Notes under the pieces: model-generated
Database searches by the model: none
What the model was told of the DNA's origin: nothing
Seen by the model: the letters and a program-made list of their open reading frames with translations, nothing else
In this document: positions 1 to 5,160 of the stretch, one piece after another
Layout of the letters: every line of letters starts with the position of its first letter
Position numbering within the stretch: the stretch's first letter is position 1
Made by a program: the position numbers and the translations under genes
NCBI GenBank assembly: GCA_025965735.1
Contig: JAOPWK010000287.1
Span: forward strand, 1 to 5,160
DNA length: 5,160 bases
Origin: Frankiales bacterium
GTDB taxonomy: Bacteria; Actinomycetota; Actinomycetes; Mycobacteriales; SCTD01
Direction of reading: 5' to 3'

Positions 1-1737
1 GGCGCCGAGGCCGGCCTGGCGGCGCTGGTGGTCGCGCCCGGCGTGCGGCCCGACCCGGACGGCGACCCGCGCGACGCCCTCGTCTACGGCGTGCGGCTGG
101 ACAGCGCCTTTGTGTCCGACAGCGTGCCCGGCGACGGTTTCGGCGTCGCGCTGATCACCGGGGCGCCGCCGCGGGTCTCGGCGTCCACCAACGAGGACCC
201 GCGAGACGACGCGGCGCTGCTGAGCCAGGTCGTCGCCGCGCTGGAGGAGCCGGGGCTCGCGGGCGGCCGGCTCACGCAGGCTGCCGGTGCGCGCCGCCCC
301 ACCCTGCACGTGCGGGCGTTCGAGTACCCGCGCGGAACTCCGCTGGGCCTGCTCGCCGTCACCCGGGGCGCGGAGGCGGCGGTCGCCAGCCAGCGGGCCG
401 GGCTGACCGCCCTGCTGCTGTCGGCCGTGGCCACCACCGGTGTCGTGGCCCTGCTGGCGCTGCTGCTGGGCCGCCGGACCGTCCAACCGGTGCGCCGGCT
501 GACGCTGGCCGCTCAGCGGGTGGCCGCCGGCGACCTCACAGCCAGCGGCCCCCCGGCCGCTGGCCGCGACGAGGTCGGCGTGCTGTCGCGGACCTTCGAC
601 GCCATGACCGGCTCGCTGGCCCGGCTCACCGGTGACCTGCGCTCCTCCGCGGACCGGCTCGAGACCGTGCTCGCCTCGATGAGCGACGGCCTGCTGGCCA
701 CCGACGCCGACGGCCGGATCACCTCGGCCAACAGCGCGGCGCTCGCCATGCTCGGGCTGGGCGCGCCGGCCGAGGTCGTCGGGCGGCGGCTGGTCGAGGC
801 GGTCGACGTGCGCGACGCCAGTGGCGCGCAGCTCGCCGACCCGGCGCTGCGGCTGCAGGACGCGCCTGCCGAGGTGCGCCGCCCGGACGGCAGCACGGTC
901 CCCGTACGCGTGGCGCTCACCGCCCTGCGGGACGCCGACGGGGTCGTGCTGGTGCTGCGCGACACCACCCGGGAGCGCGAGGTGGAGCGCATGAAGACCG
1001 AGTTCCTGTCCAACGTCAGCCACGAGCTGCGCACGCCGCTGACCCCGATCCGGGGTTACGCCGACATCCTGGCCTCGCGGCCGGGCCTGCCGCCGGAGCA
1101 GGTCGCGATGTTCGCCGGCACCATCCTGGCCGAGAGTCTGAAGATGAACCGCGTCGTGGACCTGCTCGTCGACGTCGCCTCCATCGAGGCCGGCCGGGTG
1201 CAGGTGAGCCCCAAGGACGTCGACGTCCGGTCGCTGCTGGACGCCCGGCTGGAGGCCTGGCGCACCCGCGCGCCCGAGCGCGCCGACGACCTGAGGCGCC
1301 GGGTGTCGGCCGGCCTGCCGACGGTGCACGTCGACGCCACCTGGGTCTCCAAGGCGCTGGACGAGCTCATCGACAACGCCGTGAAGTACACCGCGCCCGG
1401 CACCCCGATCACGCTGGTCGCCGCGCCGGCGCCCGGCACGTCGTCGGTGCGGGTCTCGGTCCGCGACGCCGGGCCGGGCATCCCCGAGGCGGCTCAGGGG
1501 TCGCTGTTCACGTCGTTCGAGCAGGTGGACGGCAGCGCCACCCGGCGGGTCGGAGGGCTCGGGCTCGGGCTGTCCTTTGTCGGGCGGCTGGCCGAGGACG
1601 CCGGCTTCCCGCTGCACGTGGAGAGCGCGCCGGGGCGCGGGTCGGAGTTCTCCCTGGACCTGCCGGCCGGCGAGCCGCTGCCCGACCGGCCGCCGGTGCG
1701 CCGGCGACCGACCGCCCGGCGAGGTCCCGCCCGCTAA
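1..1737 (+). CDS. Sensor histidine kinase (HAMP-PAS-HisKA-HATPase_c), 5' partial
   Basis: This is the C-terminal 578 residues of a membrane-bound two-component histidine kinase. The frame is open from base 1, so the true start and probably a first membrane helix lie to the left. Numbering from base 1: residues 1-134 look like the end of an extracytoplasmic sensor domain, possibly CACHE-like (inference). Residues about 135-156 form one hydrophobic helix rich in Leu, Val and Ala, followed by GRR. HAMP spans about 159-210, with P163 and the DEVG motif at 190-193. A PAS-like domain spans about 217-325. The HisKA H-box is SHELRTPLTP, with phospho-acceptor H341 followed by E342. The ATPase domain has the N-box DELIDNAVKYT (N459), G1 box DAGPGIP (489-495), F-box LFTSFEQ and G2 box GGLGLGLS (518-525). 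All catalytic motifs are intact, so it should autophosphorylate and pass phosphate to a response regulator, which is not in the window. The tail (about 553-578) is Arg/Pro-rich and poorly structured. The TAA stop overlaps the stop of the convergent gene. Signal and target are unknown. Confidence 0.95.
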   Translation, partial: GAEAGLAALVVAPGVRPDPDGDPRDALVYGVRLDSAFVSDSVPGDGFGVALITGAPPRVSASTNEDPRDDAALLSQVVAALEEPGLAGGRLTQAAGARRPTLHVRAFEYPRGTPLGLLAVTRGAEAAVASQRAGLTALLLSAVATTGVVALLALLLGRRTVQPVRRLTLAAQRVAAGDLTASGPPAAGRDEVGVLSRTFDAMTGSLARLTGDLRSSADRLETVLASMSDGLLATDADGRITSANSAALAMLGLGAPAEVVGRRLVEAVDVRDASGAQLADPALRLQDAPAEVRRPDGSTVPVRVALTALRDADGVVLVLRDTTREREVERMKTEFLSNVSHELRTPLTPIRGYADILASRPGLPPEQVAMFAGTILAESLKMNRVVDLLVDVASIEAGRVQVSPKDVDVRSLLDARLEAWRTRAPERADDLRRRVSAGLPTVHVDATWVSKALDELIDNAVKYTAPGTPITLVAAPAPGTSSVRVSVRDAGPGIPEAAQGSLFTSFEQVDGSATRRVGGLGLGLSFVGRLAEDAGFPLHVESAPGRGSEFSLDLPAGEPLPDRPPVRRRPTARRGPAR

Positions 1738-2273
1738 GGCTGCTCGAGGGTGGCCAGCAGGGCGGCGGCCAGGCCGGGCGCGAGGTCCGGCCCGGTGACC
1801 CGCTCGTCGGCGGCGCCCTCGCTGCCGCGCAGGCGCAGAACGGCGGCCGACGAGCCATCGCGGACGACCCCCACGACCATCCGCACGTCGCGGCGCGCGT
1901 CGTGCCGGGCGGCGTACTCGGCCGGGTCCTCGACCTGATCGAGCTCCGGCTCGGCCGACGGCGGCAGCACGACGACCTCGTGGGCCAGCACGACCCCGAG
2001 CACCTGCTCGCCGAACTGCACCCGGGCGAGCACCTCATCCAGCGGGCCCTCGGCCAGCGCCTCCTGGGCGACCGGCGTCAGCTGGCCGGGGCGCGCGGCG
2101 ACGATGCCCATCGTTCCGGCGAGCTGCGGCTCGGCGCGCAGCAGCTCCTCGGTGTCCACCAGGGCGAACAGCTGCGGCGGCTGGTCCCACCCGGCCTCGT
2201 CGACGTGGCGCTCCACCTCGGCGACGACGGACTGCAGGCTCGGGGGAGGGGGCGGGGAGTTGGGCGCGGTCAC
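1734..2273 (-). CDS. PPA1309 family conserved actinobacterial protein
   Basis: This 179-residue, probably cytoplasmic protein has no signal peptide and no membrane segment. It is recognised as a PPA1309-type protein, a family of unknown function largely confined to actinobacteria (from memory, not searched). Visible family-like features are an N-terminal helix (about 13-28) leading into GWDQPPQLFALVDT (28-41), a central stretch around EVLARVQFGEQVLGVVLAHEVVVLPP, and a late strand RMVVGVVRDGSSAAVLRLRG. The short N-terminus has five prolines in a row. I chose the GTG at 2273-2271 because the conserved region begins about 12 residues later. The longer reading to an ATG at 2432 would run through the spacer into the divergent gene and adds 53 low-complexity, Arg/Thr-rich residues. 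No clear Shine-Dalgarno precedes the GTG, only GGGG close by, so translation may be weakly led or nearly leaderless. It ends in TAG (1736-1734), overlapping the kinase stop, and is divergent from the UPF0182 gene. Family assignment is fairly sure; function is unknown. Confidence 0.8.
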   Translation of the reverse strand: MTAPNSPPPPPSLQSVVAEVERHVDEAGWDQPPQLFALVDTEELLRAEPQLAGTMGIVAARPGQLTPVAQEALAEGPLDEVLARVQFGEQVLGVVLAHEVVVLPPSAEPELDQVEDPAEYAARHDARRDVRMVVGVVRDGSSAAVLRLRGSEGAADERVTGPDLAPGLAAALLATLEQP

Positions 2274-2295
2274 GCCCCAGTCTGTCGTAGCGGGA

Positions 2296-2322
2296 GGAAC
2301 CGTCCGCGGTGTGGTGGAGTTG
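2296..2322 (+). promoter_or_regulatory. Candidate ECF-sigma-type promoter for the UPF0182 gene
   Basis: GGAAC at 2296-2300 is followed after exactly 18 bases by GTTG at 2319-2322. This matches the GGAA(C/T)-N18-GTT layout known for actinobacterial ECF sigma factors of the SigR/SigH/SigE type, which respond to disulphide or envelope stress. Transcription would begin near 2328-2331, giving a leader of about 30 bases to the GTG at 2362, or about 10 bases to the GTG at 2341. No better SigA-type pair was seen on this strand. The match is by eye and the motif is short, so it remains a candidate. Confidence 0.4.
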
Positions 2323-2328
2323 CCTCCA
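2315..2328. repeat. Small perfect inverted repeat TGGAG-TTGC-CTCCA
   Basis: Two 5-base arms (2315-2319 and 2324-2328) are exact reverse complements separated by TTGC. The dyad covers the proposed -10 element and ends at about the predicted transcription start. It could be a small operator half-site pair or simply chance. It is too short and lacks the T-run needed for a terminator. Confidence 0.3.
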
Positions 2329-2361
2329 GAACAACCCCAAGTGAGAGCGAGAGTGAGACGC

Positions 2362-5160
2362 GTGGCCGTCCGCACCCCGGGGGCGGGTCTGCCCGCCCGT
2401 CCCCGTCTGCTCGCCCCGACCGTGGCGGTCATCGCTGCCGTCCTGCTGCTGGGCGGGGTGGCGATCTCCTTCTACACCGACCTGCTGTGGTTCCGGTCCG
2501 TCGGCTTCTCGCAGGTCTTCACGACCGTGCTGCGGACCAAGCTGCTGCTGTTCGTCGCCTTCGGGCTGCTGATGGCGGTGCTGGTCGGGGCCAACGTGGT
2601 GGTGGCCTACCGGGTGCGCCCGCCGTTCCGGCCGATGTCGCTGGAGCAGCAGAACCTCGAGCGCTACCGCTCCGCCGTCGAGCCGTTCCTCACGCCGGTC
2701 CTGCTGCTCGGCAGCGGCGTCTTCGGCCTGTTCGCCGGCCTGTCGGCGTCCAGCCGCTGGGAGACCTGGCTGCTGTGGCGCAACGGCACGTCGTTCGGCG
2801 TCGAGGACGCGCAGTTCGGCCGCGACGTGTCGTACTTCGCCTTCACCTACCCCTTCCAGCGCTTCGTCCTGGGCTTCCTGCTGACGGCGGTGGTGCTGGC
2901 GCTACTGGCCGCCGCGGCCACGCACTACCTGTTCGGCGGCGTCCGGCTGCAGACCGTGGGGGAGAAGGTCAGCCCGGCGGCGCGCGCCCACCTGTCCGTC
3001 CTGGTCGGCGTCATCGTCCTTCTCAAGGCCGTGGCGTACTACCTCGACCGGTACGGCCTGGCCTTCTCCACGCGCGGCTACGTGGAAGGGGCCGGGTACA
3101 CCGACGTCAACGCCGTGCTGCCCGCGAAGAACATCCTCATCGGCATCGCGCTGATCTGCGCGCTGCTGTTCTTCGCCAACATCGTCGTGCGCAACATCCT
3201 GCTGCCCGCGGGCGCGCTGGGCCTGCTCGTCGTCTCCGCCGTCGTCATCGGCGGGATCTACCCGGCGATCATCCAGCAGGTCCGCGTCAGCCCGAACGAG
3301 GACCAGCGCGAAGAGCCCTACATCCAGCGCAACATCGAGGCCACGCGGGCGGCCTACGGCATCGACGAGACCGAGGTCGTCGACTACCAGGCCAGCCAGG
3401 ACGTCGCACCGGAGGAGCTGCGCGCGCAGGCGGCCAAGGTGGACAGCGCCCGGCTGCTCGACCCGAACCGCCTGTCGCCCACCTTCGAGCAGCTGCAGCG
3501 CCTCACCTTCTACTTCGGCGTCAACCGCCAGCTCGACATCGACCGGTACGAGGTCGACGGCGAGGCGCAGGACTTCGTGGTCGCCGCGCGCGAGGTGCAG
3601 ATCGGCAACCTGGCGCGCAACCAGCGCAGCTGGATCAACGAGCGGCTGGCCTACACGCACGGCAACGGCCTCATCGCCGCGCCGGCCGACCGGGTGGACG
3701 ACGAGGGCCGGCCGCTGTTCGTCGACCCGAACAGCCCGGACAACCCGATCGACCTCGAGCAGACGCGCATCTACTACGGCGAGCTGTCGCCGTCGTACTC
3801 CGTCGTCAACACCGACCAGGACGAGATCGACGGCCCTGTCGGCCTCACCCAGGGGGCCGCGCCCGCGGAGGGCGAGGAGCCCGATGCCGAGCAGGCGACG
3901 TTCAACTACGACGGGGACGGGGGCGTCGAGCTGACCCACCTCGGCCGCAAGCTGGCGTACGCGCTGAAGTACCGCGAGCCGAACCTGCTGCTGTCGGACG
4001 CCATCAAGAGCGAGAGCCGCATCCAGTACGTCCGCAACCCCCGCGAGCGGGTCGAGAAGGTCGCGCCGTTCCTCGAGCTCGACGCCGACCCGTACCCCGC
4101 GGCCGTGGACGGCAAGATCGTCTGGATCGTCGACGGCTACACGACCAGCAGCGGCTACCCGTACTCGCAGAGCACCGACTTCGGCGACGCGGTCATCGAC
4201 AGCCAGAGCCGCGGCGTCGCCGTGCAGGAGAAGGTCAACTACATCCGCAACTCGGTCAAGGCGACCGTCGACGCGTACGACGGCACGGTCACGCTGTACC
4301 AGAACGGCGACCGCGACCCGGTCCTGGAGACCTGGAACAAGGCCTTCGGGGGCGACCTGGTGCGGCCGGCCAGCGAGGTCAGCGAGGAGCTGCGGGCGCA
4401 CTTCCGCTACCCGGAGGACCTGTTCAAGGTGCAGCGCGAGCTGCTCACCCGCTACCACGTGACCGACGCGAACGAGTTCTTCAGCCGGGAGGACTTCTGG
4501 GAGATCCCGGCCGACCCGGCCGAGGCCGTCAACCGCTCCTCCGCGACCACTGCCGACGCCGCGACGAACGAGCAGCAGCAGCCGGCCGGCTTCGACGCGA
4601 CGCAGGCGTCGGTGCCGGCGCAGCCGCCCTTCTACGCGCTGCTGCAGTTCCCCGGCCAGACCGGCGAGCAGTTCCGGCTGTCGACCTCGTTCACCGGCCT
4701 GCAGCGGCCGAACCTCGCCGCCTTCGCGTCGGTGTCCTCCGACCCGGAGGACTACGGCAACATCCGGGTGCTGCGCTTCCCGCGCGGCCAGGACCCGCCC
4801 AACGGGCCCGGACAGGTGGCGAACCAGTTCCTGTCCGAGCAGGTCGTCGCCGACGCGCTGTTCCCGTTCCGGCAGAACCGCGCCGAGGTCACCTTCGGCA
4901 ACCTGCTGACCATCCCGGCCGGCCAGGGGCTGCTGTACGTGCAGCCGGTCTTCGTGCGGGCGCAGGGCGGCGAGAGCTTCCCGACGCTGCAGCGCGTGCT
5001 GGTCAGCTACGGCAACGAGGTCGCCGCCAACACCACGCTGGCTCGGTCCCTGGCCGACCTGTTCGGGACGGCGCCTCCGGCCGAGGAGCCGGACCGGCCG
5101 GCGGCCACGCCGTCCCCTGGCGCCGCCCCGACGCCGTCCGCGGCCCCGGTCGCGGGCGCC
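2362..5160 (+). CDS. UPF0182 (COG1615) family integral membrane protein, 3' partial
   Basis: 933 residues are visible, with no stop before the window end. The family is usually near 950-1000 residues, so only a short C-terminal piece is missing. Seven hydrophobic helices lie at about 18-37, 61-82, 109-129, 168-190, 211-228, 257-276 and 279-301. A large hydrophilic, probably extracytoplasmic or membrane-attached domain follows from about 305. Recognisable blocks are FYTDLLWFRSVGF (37-49), EPYIQRNIEATRAAYGI near 327-343, QTRIYYGELSPSYSVVNT near 470-487, YREPNLLLSD, WIVDGYTTSSGYPYS, and YVQPVFVRA near 866. An acidic low-complexity stretch occurs at about 497-521, and the tail from 903 is Ala/Pro-rich, as in homologues. 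I prefer the GTG at 2362 because MAVRTPGAGLPARPR lines up with the recalled N-termini of mycobacterial homologues such as Rv0064. In-frame GTGs at 2341 and 2353, and 2311 behind GGGAGGA, are alternatives. Biochemical function is unknown. It is transcribed divergently from the PPA1309 gene. Confidence 0.93.
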   Translation, partial: MAVRTPGAGLPARPRLLAPTVAVIAAVLLLGGVAISFYTDLLWFRSVGFSQVFTTVLRTKLLLFVAFGLLMAVLVGANVVVAYRVRPPFRPMSLEQQNLERYRSAVEPFLTPVLLLGSGVFGLFAGLSASSRWETWLLWRNGTSFGVEDAQFGRDVSYFAFTYPFQRFVLGFLLTAVVLALLAAAATHYLFGGVRLQTVGEKVSPAARAHLSVLVGVIVLLKAVAYYLDRYGLAFSTRGYVEGAGYTDVNAVLPAKNILIGIALICALLFFANIVVRNILLPAGALGLLVVSAVVIGGIYPAIIQQVRVSPNEDQREEPYIQRNIEATRAAYGIDETEVVDYQASQDVAPEELRAQAAKVDSARLLDPNRLSPTFEQLQRLTFYFGVNRQLDIDRYEVDGEAQDFVVAAREVQIGNLARNQRSWINERLAYTHGNGLIAAPADRVDDEGRPLFVDPNSPDNPIDLEQTRIYYGELSPSYSVVNTDQDEIDGPVGLTQGAAPAEGEEPDAEQATFNYDGDGGVELTHLGRKLAYALKYREPNLLLSDAIKSESRIQYVRNPRERVEKVAPFLELDADPYPAAVDGKIVWIVDGYTTSSGYPYSQSTDFGDAVIDSQSRGVAVQEKVNYIRNSVKATVDAYDGTVTLYQNGDRDPVLETWNKAFGGDLVRPASEVSEELRAHFRYPEDLFKVQRELLTRYHVTDANEFFSREDFWEIPADPAEAVNRSSATTADAATNEQQQPAGFDATQASVPAQPPFYALLQFPGQTGEQFRLSTSFTGLQRPNLAAFASVSSDPEDYGNIRVLRFPRGQDPPNGPGQVANQFLSEQVVADALFPFRQNRAEVTFGNLLTIPAGQGLLYVQPVFVRAQGGESFPTLQRVLVSYGNEVAANTTLARSLADLFGTAPPAEEPDRPAATPSPGAAPTPSAAPVAGA

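Larger units (their letters stand above)
2274..2361. promoter_or_regulatory. Divergent intergenic spacer between the PPA1309 and UPF0182 genes
   Basis: This spacer of about 88 bases must hold the start signals of both divergent genes, since no other upstream non-coding sequence exists for either. Rightward, an ECF-like promoter match lies at 2296-2321. Leftward, the best -10-like hexamer on the minus strand is TACGAC (2289-2284), 10 bases before the GTG start. It has no recognisable TTGACA-like -35, so it is weak. The right end (2339-2358) is purine-rich and contains GTGAGA twice (2341-2346 and 2353-2358). If the UPF0182 gene starts further left, at 2341 or 2311, the spacer is shorter. Confidence 0.5.

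Noticed and set aside
84..1481. Three minus-strand open frames (84-437, 513-1034, 1056-1481) opposite the kinase gene
   Set aside because: Ser/Arg/Thr/Ala-rich products with no recognisable domain, lying wholly antisense to well-conserved kinase domains. They are composition shadows.
1691..1706. Inverted repeat CGCCGG-TGCG-CCGGCG near the end of the kinase gene, as a possible terminator
   Set aside because: It lies inside the coding sequence about 30 bases before the stop, has no T-run, and short GC palindromes are expected at this base composition.
1508..2340. Other frames over the PPA1309 region and kinase end (minus 1508-2038 and 2035-2340; plus 1577-1798 and 1750-1938)
   Set aside because: Arg/Ala/Pro-rich translations without family resemblance, overlapping better-supported genes in other frames.
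2274..2432. Longer N-terminus for the PPA1309 protein, starting at an ATG at 2432
   Set aside because: It would overlap the start and first membrane helix of the divergent UPF0182 gene and read through the promoter spacer. The added residues are low-complexity and unlike the family.
2664..2846. 60-codon minus-strand open frame
   Set aside because: Antisense to conserved UPF0182 sequence, with no ribosome site or recognisable product.
2902..4458. 518-codon open frame on the minus strand, antisense to the UPF0182 gene
   Set aside because: Its product is repetitive in Val, Asp, Arg, Ala and Leu, the mirror of GC-rich third positions in the sense gene. The sense strand encodes a clear conserved family throughout, so this is a shadow, though databases may carry it as a hypothetical protein.

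Overview
This is a very GC-rich window with strong G/C bias at third codon positions and GTG starts, typical of a high-GC actinobacterium. The three gene families fit that: a membrane histidine kinase, a PPA1309-type protein and a UPF0182 membrane protein. The wording of the UPF0182 and kinase proteins suggests Geodermatophilaceae-like or related soil actinobacteria. That placement rests on recalled family resemblance, not on a search.

Layout: (1) Bases 1-1737 on the plus strand hold the 3' part of a sensor histidine kinase gene, entering from the left edge: sensor remnant, membrane helix, HAMP, PAS, HisKA and HATPase_c. (2) Bases 1734-2273 on the minus strand hold a small conserved actinobacterial protein of the PPA1309 family, function unknown. 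It meets the kinase gene tail to tail, and the two stop codons share bases within CTAA (1734-1737). (3) Bases 2274-2361 are a divergent intergenic spacer of about 88 bases. It carries an ECF-sigma-like promoter match (GGAAC-N18-GTT) pointing right and a small perfect dyad over its -10 element. (4) Bases 2362-5160 on the plus strand hold a UPF0182 (COG1615) membrane protein. It has seven predicted N-terminal transmembrane helices and a large soluble domain, and it runs off the right edge shortly before its expected end.

The PPA1309 and UPF0182 genes are recalled as frequent neighbours in actinobacteria, so this looks like a core chromosomal locus rather than accessory DNA. No mobile element, tRNA, rRNA, CRISPR array or phage gene is visible. 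No gap without a gene exceeds 300 bases. I found no new multi-gene system. The most useful leads are the candidate stress-type promoter of the UPF0182 gene and the two conserved families of unknown function that share the spacer.
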